NCBI RefSeq assembly: GCF_030052815.1
Contig: NC_079507.1
Coordinates: forward strand, 50,851,571 to 50,915,570
From: Hevea brasiliensis
Lineage: Eukaryota > Streptophyta > Magnoliopsida > Malpighiales > Euphorbiaceae
Reading direction: 5' to 3'
Length of the DNA stretch: 64,000 bases
Each line of letters opens with the position of its first letter. The stretch's first letter is position 1. The notes beneath the pieces are model-generated. The model saw only the letters and a program-made list of their open reading frames with translations. It searched no databases and was not told the DNA's origin. Shown here in pieces: positions 47,549-62,500 of this stretch. The position numbers were made by a program, and so were the translations under genes.

Positions 47549-50500
47549 CGCTCTTTCAAGATGCCCTTTCGGGTTTTCATCCTTCACTCATTTTACATTT
47601 TGCTAGGAGCGCCCTTTCGGGTTTTCACTCCTACCCTTTTTCTTTATTTTTTTTTATGCATAGTATCTCTTGACGGTGTCGGCATTTACAAGTCTTGGGA
47701 AATCTTCGCCGTCCATGTGAGTCAAGATCAAGGCTCCTCCAGAAAACGCCTTTTTAATCACATAAGGACCCTCGTAGGTTGGTGACCATTTGCCCCGGGG
47801 ATCGTTTTGGTTTGGCAAGATTTCTTCGTAACTAAGTCCCTGTGTTGAAATTCCCGGGCGCACGCTTTATCAAATGCCCGCCATTCTTCTCTCGTATAAT
47901 TGTCCGTGACATGTCGCCGTTAACCTTTTCTCATCCAGCAAATTCAACTGATACAACCTTGACTGGATCCATTCTGACCTCATCGATCCTGATTCCCTTC
48001 AAAATCTTTAGGGACGGATTTCAACCTCAATAGGCAATACAGCTTCCATCCCGTAGACCAGTGAGTATGGTGTTGCCCCGGTCGAGGTTCTTACGGAAGT
48101 CCGGTATGCGTGGAGAGCGTAGGGAAGCATATCATGCCAATCCCTATATGTGACCGCTATTTTCCTGATTATTCTCTTGAGGTTTTTGTTCGCGCTTCAA
48201 CCGCTCCATTCATCCGGGACGGTATGGGGAGGAATTGAGATGTCGGATTCGTATTGATCACACGCCTTCCGAATCTTCTGACCGCTCGTGTTCTTGGCGT
48301 TATCGCGATACAATTTCATTCGGAGACCATGCCGGCAGATGATATTGTTTCAAGAATTTGAGAAACGTGTTCGCGTGATGTGAGCATAGGATGTCGCCGA
48401 CCCACTTGGAGAAATAGTCGATGGCTACAAGGATGAATCTGCCCATTGGATGCCTTGGGATTGATGGGACCAATCACATCTATGCCCCACATTGCAAAAA
48501 GGCCACGGTGAGACGAGATTGAACAGCCTTGTGAGGTGGCATATTTATCTGATTCACAGAATCGACACTTGTGGCACTTCCGAAATACTCGATGCAATCC
48601 TTTTCCATTGTGGTCCAAAATACCCACGCCGCATGATTTGCTTCGCCATCATGTGACCATTGGCGTGAGTGGCACAATTTCCCTCATGCGTCTCAAAGAG
48701 GATTCTCTTAGCTTCTTTTGCATCTACGCATCTCAGTAATTCGCCGTTGGCGCTCCTCTTGTATAGGGTCTCTCCACTGGGAAAGTACCCTAATGCTAAT
48801 CTCCGAATCATCTTCTTTTCATTCTTGCTTGCCCCTGAAGGGAATTCTCCGGTTCTACAGTAGACCAGGATGTCATGATACCAAGGATTTCCCGGGCTCT
48901 TCTTCAATCATGAGACAATAGGTCGCTCATCCCTTACCTTAATCTTGAACGTCTCAAACGCCTCGTCCTTCTTCGATTTGAGCCATAACAGAGTAGCTAA
49001 GGCATCTGCAAATTGAGTCCTTTCTCTACTCAGATGAGTGAAAGAGATTTCTTCGAATTCCTTGATCATCTCCAGTAAGTGCTTCTGATAGGGGATTAGC
49101 TTGGGATCCTTGGTTTGCCATTCTCCCTTAACCTGATAAATTATCAGAGCCGAGTCTCCATACACCTCCAACTTTCTGATTTTCATCTTTATAGCGGCAT
49201 GTAGACCCATCACACAAGCTTCATATTCATCGACATTGTTGGTGCAACAAATCCCAACTTAGCAACTATTGGGAAGTGCTTTCCTTCCGGGATACTAGTA
49301 CGGCTCGATTCCGCTCTGATAAATTGACCGCTCACAAAATACATTTCCCATACATTGGCTGGTTCCCCTTCTTCGCAGCCTACTTCATTAATATGCTCAT
49401 CGTGAACTCAAAATTCGTGAGCTTCATAATCCGGATAGGGTTTTCTCGCTAGAGGTCGCGAATCACGCTACCTTTCACCGCTTCCGGTCATGTAGACTAT
49501 ATCATATTGGGAGAGTATAACCTGCCACTTGGCTATTCTTCCTGGCACGAAGGGGCTCTCAAATACATATCTGATAGGGTCCATCCCGGAGATGAGCCAT
49601 GTTTTGTGATTTAACATGTAGTGCTTAAGGCGATTTGTCAGTCTGTGCCAACGCTGCAGCAAGTCTTTTCTAAGGAAGAGTACCTTGACTCACAATCATT
49701 GAACTTCTTGCTCAGTAATAAATGGCCCTCTCTTTCGGCCAGATCATCATGTCAGTCCCAAAACACATCCCATGGAATTCGTTGGATCGCCATGTACAGA
49801 TCGAGGCCTACTCGCCATGTGGGACCAATATCGTGGGTTTGATGATATCGCTTGATTTTCTCAAAAGCCTCTTGACAAACCGAATCCCATTGAGTAGAGT
49901 TGTTTTTCCGAGTAATCAAAATAGGCTCACTTTGGCAAAGTGAGATTAGAAATAAACCTCGAATGTAGTTCGCTTTTCCTAAAATCGCGCACCTCCCTTT
50001 CTCGCTTTTGGGGACGGCATTTCTTGAATAGCTCGAACCTTGTCTGGATCTACTTCTATCCCTTTCGCTACTATGAATCCCAACGCTTTTCCCGATCTAG
50101 CTCCGAATATGCACTTAGCAGGTTCACCTTCAATCGGTATTTCCGAGTCTTTCAAACACCCTCCTTATCACCCGAACGTGGCTCTCCTTTCCCGGATTTG
50201 ATGATCATATCATCCACATACACCTCCACTTCTTTATGCATCATATCGTGGAATAATGTGACCATTGCGCTACCGGTAAGTAGCCCCGCATTCTTCAACC
50301 CGAAGGGCATGACCCGATAGCGTATCACCCCCATTGGGTGATAAAAGCGCTTTATCCTTGTCTTCCTCGCCCATTGGGATCTGATTGTACTCGATGCCCC
50401 ATCAATACACGAACATCCGCCCAAACCCGCGGCATTGTCAACTAACACATCAATGTGGGGAGAGGGAAATCGTCTTTCAAACTAGCTTTATTAAGATCCT

Positions 50501-53500
50501 CGTAGTCAACACACACCCCGACTCTCCCGCCTTTCTTCATCACCGGGACGACGTTAGCCACCCATTGGGGATATTTGACCACTTCTAAGAACCCTGCCAT
50601 ATCGCTTCTTGACTTCATCCCAACCTTGAGCAGTTGTATCGATTCATTCTCCTTAGTTTCGCTTCACCGGATCGCTCTAATTAAAGGAATCTTGTGCGCC
50701 ACTATCCGAGGGTCCAAACCGACCATGTCATCATAGCTCCAAGAGAACACGCCGAGAAATTCCTGCTGCACCGATCATATCTTCCAACTCCTCACTCTCC
50801 ACTATCTTAAGTTCCTTTTACTTCTTCCGTGCCTAAGTTTATTGTGCACGCTTGCCTTCACAAGGCACGAGGAGGGTTCATCTTTTCATTGTTTTCTTCT
50901 GTAAGGTCTTCCTCGTAATTACTTGAAGTAATGGCGCTATGGGGATTTCAAAATTAACCAGAGGAATTTCGAGTCTATTGGATTATTAGGTGTTAATTGA
51001 TGAATTGTCCTCAAGGAATAAAGAATAGAACATGTTATAAGGATGGAAAGAAAAAGAGTATTGAATTAAAAATGCGCTATTAATTCATTAATATTAATGC
51101 CATAAGAAAAGGTCCATTTACAGTATCACACTTGTCACCATGGACAAAGTGATCAAGTGTAGATAACCGCAGGTACTTTACTCGAGATTGAGTTCTGGGA
51201 TATCCTCCGTTGTCCAGTTGTCAAGCTCCTGCTCTTCAGCCATTGGCGAAATTAGGGCCTCATACAAGGAATCCAGTTGGATGACATCTATGGATGGATC
51301 ATCAGGTGATTCTTCAGACTTGCCGGATGTTGAATGACCGGTTTAGTGAAGATTTCCGTGATTCTCGGACTACTTTCACCTTTCCTATCTTCCGTCAAAT
51401 CTCGATCCCAAGCATTTTTCTCATCCGTAATCGCCCATCCACGAGGGCATCCTCCTCATATCCCAAACCACAACGGCCTATCTTCCGAATGGCCAGATAG
51501 GCTTGACAATCCCTTGTAAAGTGGCGCCTAGGCCTTTACCCTCTTCATACCCGCTTCTTGACATTACTTTGGCCACCATAGCCATGGCCCCTCCTTCCCA
51601 AGATCTTGCAATTCAAGGGCCTGGAAAGAACTTTCCAATGACTCTCTACCGCTTCCACATAAGGGAGTGATTGCGCTTGGTGACTAGTATGGCCTCTTCG
51701 CCTTCACCGTGATGATTTTGCCGCCCTTAATGTATTTGATCTTCCGTGCAAAGTAGAAGGAACAAAGATTCGCAGAATGGATCCAAGGCCTCCCTAACAA
51801 AGATGGTGTAAGCCGGCTCAATGTTCATCACTTGAAACGTGATATTGAAAGTACATGCACCGACTGGATTGGCAAGTCAACGCCCCCAAAGACTCTCTCT
51901 CCTTGTTCCGCCAAAAGCTCTCACCACCATAGTACTTTGACGTATGTCCGATTGGTCAACCGCAATCTAGCCAAGGTAGCGCTAGGCAATACATTGAGGG
52001 CGATCCGTTATCGATGAGGACCTCGCCACTATACAGCCTTTACATTTTACCGTTATATGCAGAGCTTTATTATGCCCTAAGCTGCAGGGTCTACCTCCTC
52101 TTCAGAAAAGGCTACAGAGCTGGATGCCTCGATTTGTCCCACTAACTTCTCAAACTGCCCCGGAGTAATGTCGTGGTTGACAAAGGCCCGATCCAGATTC
52201 TCTGCAAGGCTTGTCTGCACTTCCGAACTCAAAATCAGCGATAACAAATAAACCGAGCGGGTGTCTTTCTCAACTGCTCCACCACGCCATACTCGCTTCG
52301 CTTCATTATTTGGAGCAACAGCTTCTTCATCTTCTCTATGCTCAATGTGCTCGCTTCCTCGCTTTCTAAACCTCCTCTTCCATGTTTCTCGATGACTCTC
52401 CCATCTTTACTTTCCCTTTTCTCTTTTCTCTTTCCTCGTTCCCGTAACACCTCCCACTTCGGGTTATAAACTTGACTTCTTGCTCAGGTGGAGAGGGTTT
52501 TATTGCAATAACAGGCTGGGGACTTGTTTGGGGAGTAATGCCGCAGTGTCCAAAGATAAGTCATCCTCAAGTGCTCGTGAGGAGCGAAACATGGCTTTGG
52601 TGGTGCCGAGGTGAGGCAAGGCTAGGAGCGGATGTGCCGCTTGACGCCTCGAGTAAAAACTTGGAAATTATAGTTCCAAGGGACAAGCATGAGTGTTGGT
52701 GATGGGAAGTTGTGGCGGAGTCCGAATAATCATATCGTGGTGAGGCTACTGGGGGTGAGAAGGTGATTCTGGGCTTGGAGGTAGAAGCAGTTTGGCTGAA
52801 TCTTGTGGTGTTCACTTCCCCTTCCATTTTTGACCTCTTCTGACATCTCAAAATTTTAAAAGACAATAAGTTCCGGACCTCTTGCCTGAACCCCTCACAG
52901 TCTCGCAGCTCATGATCAGCTGCCCCTCCATGGTAAGGACACCCCGTATTCTCCTCTAATCCCGTTGCCTGGGGGGAAAGATAACCTTCCCTCATTGCTA
53001 TAGCAAAAATCTCCTCAAAGTATGGAACCAGCTCATCCACTTCAGGTGTTGATCCCTTTCCCTTAGATTCGATCATATTTACACCACTACCCGCATTATG
53101 GTTGGGCAGTGGATTTGAGGTGACATTGGGGAGGGAACCATTCCTCGATTTTCAACCACCCGCCCGGACAGCGTGCACTCTCCTCCGAGTGCCCCGCAGC
53201 TTGTCGGCTGAATGCCCTTGTGCTCCTCCATGATACTCACAACGGTCAGGCATCATACCACCCGGGATATGGCGGCCGGATTGGGTCTAAAGGGACTGCA
53301 CGATTTGGTTTATACCGACAAGGTATCGGTATATTTCACCGAGAGGGAGGGAAGGGGTGGATCAGATTTCTTGGAGGTCTCGGGTTATTTTGTGGTGGTC
53401 GTGGTTGAGTTGGTGGAGGAGGTGGTCTTGGTTGGAAATTTGTGGGTGGGGCGATTGTGGGCGTGTTTGTGGATAATTAGGAAAGGAGGTGGAATGTTGG

Positions 53501-56500
53501 CGATGGTTTGGCCATGAGAGGGGAATATGGCCGTAGTTATTTTGGGGAAATTGGGGTAATTATTCGACGGTGATAGAGTGTACATCACCCTCCTTTTTCT
53601 TGCCAAAATTGGCGCTTTCTTTACTGTGGTTCTCACCAACTCCTCGTAGCCTTCCTATTCTCGATTGGCTTCGATTCTCTCACCGCTTGATGATATCCGA
53701 GAAGTCGTTGAGGTATTTCCGATCATCAAGTTGAAGTAGGAGCCTTCAACGCTTCGATGAATAGGAGCAAAGTTCATTGTCGGCCACCGAGGATATACTT
53801 CGCAGCTTCTCTCCTCCATCGCTGGGCGATCGCTTGAAACTTTCCCGCCTTTCTGACTGTGTTCCGAGGTCCCTCCTTGTGGGTGCCGCATCACAATTGA
53901 ATTTATATTGCTTCGTAAAAGTATCGGCTAAATCCTTCCAGAGTGTAGCTTGCTCCCGCCCAATTGTATGCACCATCTCGTAGCCGCCCGAGAGGCTCTC
54001 GTGAAAGAAGTGAATGAGAAGTCTATCGCCTTCCGTTAAGGCGCATTTTGGCAATGTAGGTTGCCGTGGATGCGGGATCCGAGTTTCCTGTACTTGTCAA
54101 ATCCGAACCTTGAATTTGGGTGGTACCACCACATCGCACCAATCTTAGTGATTTACACATCGATCGAACCATACATGTTCAAATTTCTATTGCCCTCGCC
54201 TTTCTTCTAGGCGATAGTTTCTCGTTATCTCTCGCCTATGTTCTCCTTCCATCAGGTGATATGCTCCTCCAACCGGAGCCGAGGGGTGGAGTAAACTCGA
54301 TGGATCGGGATTGAAGGGTGAGGCTCGGCATTTGAGACACCGTAATAGGAGAAAGGTGGGTCATTATTCATGCTCACCGGATTGACAAAGGATCGCTGGT
54401 CCTAATGGGAGACCAAAGGTAAAAGAGGTTGAAGCTTGATGAGGATCATTTGTTGTAGGAGGCGGAGGAGGTAATGGTGGGTTAGGTTCTCAAGTAGGTT
54501 TGTTCGAGACATTTCCTTCATTAGTCTCATGATTTCGTAAAGTCGATCTTTCAATTCGAGACCGCCTCGTAGGTTCTCAGATTTGCTCCCGATTTTCCAT
54601 TATCTTTCTTGTTCGAGATCTTGTTAAGTACACTCGCTTGGGTTGAACTGTGCTTGGTCGACTTGCCTTGTTTGAATCAATATTGATTTCCGGGAGGAGT
54701 AAAAAAAAAGAAAATCAAATAAAATTTGGATTTTTGCAGAGAAACTAAAAGTCCCGGTCCGACGAAGGATACAAAGGGCATTTGAGAGCCAAGTTGAAAT
54801 CAGAAAAGGATAATTGCCTCACTTTATCATGGCATCGCTCGATAGTCCGACCGTGAATGACGAGATTGAGTGCGCATTTATGATACTTGTCCATACAACG
54901 ATTTCAATTTTTCACATAACCCTAGCGAGGAAGTTCCTACGGAGTCATACTATTCATTCACAAATTTTGCTAAACAATGGTCCAAAAATCACTTCATTAA
55001 TCAATAATTTGTACATCGATCTTTTACATCGCCTAAGCTCGGGAGGTTCTTTATAATGAGATGACATTTTCTCGAGATACTCATATAACCTTCCTTCTTG
55101 CCTCGGCAGATCGAATGCTTTCTGCATGCACTTGATTCTCGTAATAATTCGTGTTTTCCTTGTGCTATTGTCCTCTCCAGCTGGTCTCCATACTCTTTCA
55201 GTTCTTGATAGAGGGCAGCGTGTTTATCTTTTTCTTTTCTGTCTTTAGCACACTCTTTCAAGATATCGTTGATGAGGAGTGCCTGCTTTTAATTCAAGCT
55301 TCTTCTTCTTGTTTTCCTGCTTATACTCTTCAACGAGCACCTCTTGGTACTTCATCCTTTCCCAAGCTTACTATTCTCGCCTTTCATTTCTTTGACCTCA
55401 CTTGGAGAGAGTTTCTTTCTTTTTCCCACTGCACCTCTTGCTCTTCGAACCCTATCCTTTCTACTTGCCTCTTCCTTGAGCTTTCTTACCCTTCTCTTAA
55501 GTTTCTGTTGGTCCTCCACTGCTTTATTTGTTCCCGCAATTGTGAGTTCTCAGATTTGCCTTTTGTAGCGAGTCAACCAGCGATTATCATCTTCCTCTAA
55601 TAAGGCGCCTTGGCGAGGGTTGTCGCCCTTGAATTCTACAAGAGAGTGTTCTCGGCCCCTGTCACCCTCCATTTAAGATAATCGTCCGAGGCACTTGGGC
55701 CTTTGGGTGATTTCTCTATCAGAGCGATGCTTTCCCAAGACTTGCGAGCCATTTTCAACCCTTCTTCTTCCTTGAGTTCATGGTAGAAGTGTCCTTGGTG
55801 GTATTCTTCAATGTTGATCACAGATTGTGTTGAGCCAAACCGCTTGTTACCACTACTGGAGTGTAATTTGTATACCCGGTTATTCCAATTAGGGACACCG
55901 ATCAATACCTCCTGTACTAATCAAGACAGTTGGCTTGACGCCCACGCCTTCCTCCAACAAGAATCATGGCTATTGAAACTCGTAATCCGCTCCCGCCATC
56001 GCTTTTCATTCTTCGCTTATCACTAACCGGATCATCTTCTCAATGGGAGGCTGGTCAAGGTACCAAGTCAATCCTTTTGTCTCCTCAGACACATGTGACC
56101 GATAGTCCGAGGTATAATAACCGAGAGCAACACTTAATGGACCCTTTCCCCGTTGTCCGCAGTAGTTAGGTTAACAAGGTTTCAGCAAGGATTGCCAGAC
56201 GGGTTGATCCTCGCCTTTCTACCGCCCAAAATACCTCTACCGCATCGCTAGTGATGATCCCCAATGGCCCCGGAACAGGATCGCACCATAGATTCCCAAG
56301 GCGAGTGCTACTAAGCTTGATCCCATCGCTTTCTCTTGGAGGCGATGATCTAACCGCTTCAAGGTACGCCCAATACCATCCATACGTGTTCCCTTTGATC
56401 GCTTTCTCGACTTTACTTCTTCCGGGAAAACCCAACATGTGTGCCAACCGCTTCTGTGTCCGTTTATGCTCGAGGTGTAAGTAGATCCTGCTCGCAAGGA

Positions 56501-59500
56501 GTATGGGATCCCTAGCAATGCCCGATATTCTTCCATAGTGGGGACCGTGTCAATATCATTGAAAGAGAATACTCGCACTTAGGATTCCAAACCGACAACA
56601 TGGCTTTTAATGCCGGATTTGGACCTTGACTTGCATTAAGGTTGCAATCCTTCCGCATTTTCTTCAAATCGCACCTTGACCTGATCGGAAGCGACCTCCA
56701 TCTACTAGATGCACTCGAGGTTGTTCATTTTGACCTCTATTTCATCCAAATCCAGTGAAGGTAGCGAGCTAGCAGCGCTTGAAAGCATCATTTTGGGAGG
56801 GTACCGAACATGAGCCGATTCGCACTAAAGTTTAGCATTCAACCTTTTCGCGATCGACTCGAGGATGCCATGATAAAAATGATGCCTATCCTTTACTGCA
56901 CTCGGTTTGGTGATGCTCATGGAAGATTCGTTAGTAAGACAAATTAGGTAATTTTGAATCATACTGTTGATGAGTGACACGCACACATTTATCAAAGTAG
57001 GAAAATGTGTAAGTGTTTCAAGAGAATTCAAGATTACCCTCACAAAATGAACGAAAGAAATCGAAAGAGAGTAAGGTAAGAGTAAACATGTCCCCTTTTG
57101 TCCTATAATAGGAGACTCTCGATACCTGTAAGCGCTACCTATCCGGATGGTTCTATCTTATGAGGCGCTTTACTACGGCTTTCACTATTGTGACGGTTTA
57201 GCTCAGATCTAATTTTTCTAATAGCCACGTGTTCCCAAATTGCCCCCATCAGAACAAGAGAGCCCCATTCTACCCCCATGATATTGTCGAAAATTCCACG
57301 AGTATCACAATGGATAGAACGAGTTTCAATTTGAGCAGAGCCTTCACGGATACTAACGGGTAAAACCCACTGCACCGCTACATGACCCCTCCTACTTTCC
57401 TAAAAGGGTAAGAAAGCCCTGTTAGGACTATAGTGTGTGAGGACATTGTGTAAGTGTTCTGTGTGAAGGGACACTTTTACCTCTTCCCGATTCAGGGATT
57501 TTATTTTTCCATTTTTCCTTTTTTCCTTTTTCTTTGAAATGAAGAGCAATCAGTAGGAGATAGAACAGCAAAACAAAATAGTTAGCAGAATAATAATTAG
57601 CATATAAGACATTGCCGAGTGAGCCCTCTAACTATAATTTGATCGGACAAAAATTAAGCCTACTTTTGGACCTCTAGATCAAGTTAGGATACATGTCCCC
57701 AGCGGAGTCGCCAAGCTGTCGCAACGGGATTTTGCGGTCGCCCGGACGATCACTCACCGAAGTGGGAAAAGTGAGGAGTCGCCACCTTAGTTTTGAGGGA
57801 AACTAAAGAAAACCATTTAGGGAGTTAAATTAAAAATGAAACCACTTCAAAACAGAGATTCTAGGTTCGGGTCCATTAACGTGGGGAAGGTGTTAGGCAC
57901 CCCACCTCGTCCCTTAACAAGGGTAAGTAGATTTAATTTTGTGTCATTTATAAATTAGTTAGAAGGGCTATAGTGGGAATGTTAATCCTTTTGGTAAAAG
58001 GAATGTTTGATTTTTCACTAATTAGGATTACCCAGATACATAAGTAAATGAGACAGCCTTAGTGAGTTGGCTTTAAGAATTGTTCTGGGTTTTGGGATTA
58101 TCTTGCATACGGGTTTAAATTTGGTGTGAGAATAGGATAAGAACTCTCCTCCTATCTCTTTTTAATATTTATTTGAATAGAGACCGGATAAGAACTCTCC
58201 TCCGATCTCTATGGATTATTTATTAAAATTTAATTGGAGGTCGGTGAGGGTCCTCCTCCGATCTCTTTTAGGTATTTATTAAAATTTCGAGATGGGAACC
58301 GGATAAGAATTCTCCTCCGATCCCTATTTAATAAAATTTTGAGTTGAGACCGGATAAGAACTCTCCTCCGATCTCTTTTAAATGTTTATTAGAATTTGAG
58401 TTAAGACCGGATAAGAACTCTCCTCCGATCTCTTTTAAATTAGAAAGGTGCCTGAAAGGTATTTTTCCGATCTCCAGAATTTTGGTGCCCTAAGAACCTA
58501 GAGATAAGGATCCTGAAGTTTAAAGAGGTTGGGGATAGGACTTATCAATATCCTTCGGCTAGACGGGGAAAATGAGACCTGATTTACCGACCTCTCATGT
58601 ATTTATTTTACCAATATTTATTTATGACCAATCTACTCGCTTCTTTTACTTCCATTTTATGGCATCTTTGCCGAACTGCTGCTTATACAAATTAATAGTT
58701 TGACTATCTTCCTTATGTATTATTCAGATTTTCCCTTTAAGAGAGATCTTTAGGTTGCGCTACTCACGCCTTACCCGACCATTTACACTCTACTAGGAAC
58801 CGTAAAAGCTTGTATTCGTAAATGACGAAGATTAATAAAAGGCACACTAATCACTAAAGAGATGACTGAGAATAACATTTCGGTCTCTTTGCACGAGATG
58901 AACTTGGAGAAAAATCACATACGTAAAAAGGACAGAGAGACTACGAAAGAAATGAACGCAAACACTTAATACAACAAATGACGTGAGCTCTACCGGGAGG
59001 AGCTGAATCAGAGGAATAATTGTGGGGTGGCCACTAGAAACAAGACCGCTGGACTGATTAGCTCGAGAGTTGATGTTCACCGTGAACTGGAGGGAGCCTA
59101 GCTATGATGTGATTAGGTCAAGATAACAACCGAGTGGGATTTGAGCTCCAATGTATGGGATGAAAATAGAGATGATAAAGAGTTGAAAGTGAAGGCGTGA
59201 TCGTGTGATGAACAAGTCGGAAATGTAGAGTTCCAGTGTTCAAAATCCTTTTCAAGAAACACTTGAAAACTAGTTTCAAAAGTCTTTCCAATCAATACTT
59301 CAAAGTAGCGTAATAACAAATCAATGAAATTTTCGAGTTCTTCCGCTATAATAATGACCTTTCTTTTTTTTTCGTCCGCCCTCTCCTTGAACAGCTTTTT
59401 CATGCAGTATTTATAGGAATCGTGCTCCCATGAAGGGTCAGGATTCATTTTGAGGGAGATGGAGGGTCAGGATTTTGAAGTACATGATCGGATGTTCAGG

Positions 59501-62500
59501 AATTAAAGAGAATCAAAACGAATGGCTGAGATCGCTTCTCAAAATATTTGTCCTTTTCCTCTTTTAATCCGACGGTCTTGAATCCTTTGTCCGGAACGAT
59601 CTGGGGGCTGAGAGTGAAAGACGCTGGTATTGTCGTCTTCTCTCTTGATCCAAGGGTTCCGGATTCATCCTTACAAGTGAGATCAACGGTGGGGATTGGG
59701 ATGTACAGATCGCCATGACATACCTCGCACTCCAAGATTAAGGCGATTCTTAGGCGCGGCGGTGGAGATCTCGCTCGCCACGCTTTAACTACCTCGGCTC
59801 TGATTCTGACGACGGTTATCGGAATTTGTCTTATTCTTTTTGTCTTCCGATCCCTCCCCTAGCTCCCATTCCGATCTCTCATGCTGATCTCCTATCTCCC
59901 GATCTCTGAACATTCGGATATTTGAGAAAAGTGTTAGAACAGCTGTCGAGTCTCACCAATCGATGCGCCGCCTAGAACCTCGCGAGCATTAAATGCTCGG
60001 ACTAGTATAAATAGGGGAGGGTTAGCCAGTTGTTTTCTCATTTCATTTTCAGTCTCCTGCTCATAGCTTCGAAGTTCTCTCATTTTCTCCGGTTTCTCCG
60101 ACACCGATTAGACTCTGGTAAGGACTTTGATCTTCTTTTTTGTTTAAGTTCTTTGTTTCTTTTGAAAATGAGCGGTGCCGAAGGTCAGAGAGCGGCGAGC
60201 CCTCCTTCCATTGAGTTCTCTTGGTCATCGATGAGGAAGAGGCGGCCGCCAAGCACGCAACCCGAACCTCTTAGGGTCCTCGCTCCAGTCGTGGTCGTAC
60301 CATTAAGGCGTACGCGCCCTTCAGGCAGGGAGAATCTCCCTATAGACGAGCTACGATCGGTTCTTCGAGAATCCGATCTTCGGTCGTTTAGCCAAGAATA
60401 TAACATTCGGCCCGACTTGTACGAGCTAATCAAGTGCCATGACGACCTTCGTGTCAATCACTTCTTTGAAGAGAACGACATGGTTATGGTGTACGAGGAA
60501 CAATTAAAGGCCGGCCTTCGTTCCCCTCTCGGATGACTTCTACAAGGAGGTCTTAAAATTTCATCGAGCATCCATTGTTCAAATTCACCCCAACTCGTGG
60601 CGGATCTTGGTAGCTTTCCGAGGTCTATGCCGAGCTAAGGGAATCAGACCTACGGCTAAAGTGTTCGCCAAGCTGCACCGGCTAACTCACCGAAAGGACG
60701 ATGACCATCGTTCTTTCAGCGAAGCCTAGTTGCGGGCTCTTTCCGATCCGCCTCGCCCCTTAAGAACCGGAAGAATCGCTTTCTTCATTGTGAGGAGCAA
60801 AGATCCGAGCCGCTTTGAGGATTTCCCCGCACTGGTGGTACGGGGACCCTTGCTTCCAACCATATTACCCTCGAGCGAAGAGGAAAGTTTGATAGTGATG
60901 GATCCAAGAGTGAGGCTGCCACTAAAAGTATTCTTGTTTGGATTCGGTGGCCGAGCCGCACCATTGGATCGTTTCAATCGCCACCGCCAAGACCGCGAAC
61001 TTCCGCTCTCTAACCTCGGCATCGGTATTTTCTATATCTCAATTCTCACGACCTTAGTGATCTCACTAACCTTTTCTTCGTGCGGTATGGCGGGTGGTGA
61101 AGGTCATAGGAAGCGGAAAAGGAAAGAGAGATCTTCCGAAAGTAAAGGAGATGAAGCGTTCGTAACGACTCCAAACACTGGTCGCGAGCCCGGGAGATAC
61201 AAAGAGATCCTCCCAACCTTCGGTCCTCGACCACCGGCTACCCGATCTCCTCCTAGATCGGAAGAGCACCTCGATTCTTGCAGCTTGTCCCAAGCGCGGA
61301 AAGGGGACCTACTCAAGCTTCGAGGACCTCCTCCTGGCGCCAGACATCGATCGACTCCTTGAAGGATAACCGAATCATTAAGGAGAACCCGGTTTTGCTA
61401 AAGTCCCGGGTCTACCATCTTCTTTCAGAGGATCGGGACAGCTATCCTGAGTGGCCTTGATGACATATTGACTCGGACCATGAGCTTAAACGTGGAGTGT
61501 CCGTGAACCGCACCATGATCCGAAAGGATTCAGCCGGGTAAGGAGATCGGGAAGAAGAACCAGAAGTGGATTCCTCCGATCCGAACTCTCATCGGCTCGG
61601 GATTATATATCTCAGTCGAGGGACGGGCAAAGCTCCATGAAGACCGGTTGGCCGAACAGAACCGTATTTCGGACGAGAGGGACCGCGCTCTTAAGGAAGT
61701 CCAGGCGCTCCACGCCAATGCATACTCTCACGTCGCTCAACTTATAGAGGAACTCGAGGCGAAGGATAAGGAGCTTAAGGAGAGGGATGAGGAGATGGTG
61801 ACGGGAATAGCTGAGGCCTATGTGAAGGCTCACAAGGATCTCTTGGCCGCACTCCAGGAGCGTTACCCAGAAGAAGACTTTTCTTGGATGGACGACCTGC
61901 CCGGGGGCGATGGTGAAGATAGTGAGGATGAAGCCGAGGGTGAGAGGCAGAGAGGGAGTGATCCAAATGTAGATCAGTGGGGTGATCCTCACCAATAACT
62001 TTGTACAAATTATGACATGAAATGAAATGCCTTTTGTTCAATGAATGATTGTGATCGGAAAATTTTGAACCATTATTTGTCTGAGTATTTGATTGTATGA
62101 GCACAGCAAAACAAAAACTAAATGTGATTATTAATCTAAGTATGAGAGATCGGAAAGCACTCTGAACATGAGATCGGTAGGGAAGAAATGCTGAACAGAA
62201 CTTGACCGAAAATTTAACTCGAACACTTAAGATCGGAATCGAACCAACACTTTAGCTCTTAAACTTTCGGAAAGGAGGTCGGCAATAAAACTGGTAGGAA
62301 AAGATCTAGTGCTAGTTCACTCCATTTATCAACAGGGATCGGGAATATTCTTGACAGGTCCGGAAATCCGGCAACGGGTTTGAAGGATCGGTAAATGATT
62401 TGAGAGATCGGCTGAGTTTCAAGGGATGCGTAGGACTTATCATTGATTCACGTCTTTGCGAGGAGAGGTCGGAAATGTGACCGCCTACCAAAGAGGGATC

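Noticed and set aside
47370..47785. Phenylalanine-rich ORFs in three frames
   Set aside because: They come from a 39-base T run between the stem-loop repeats.
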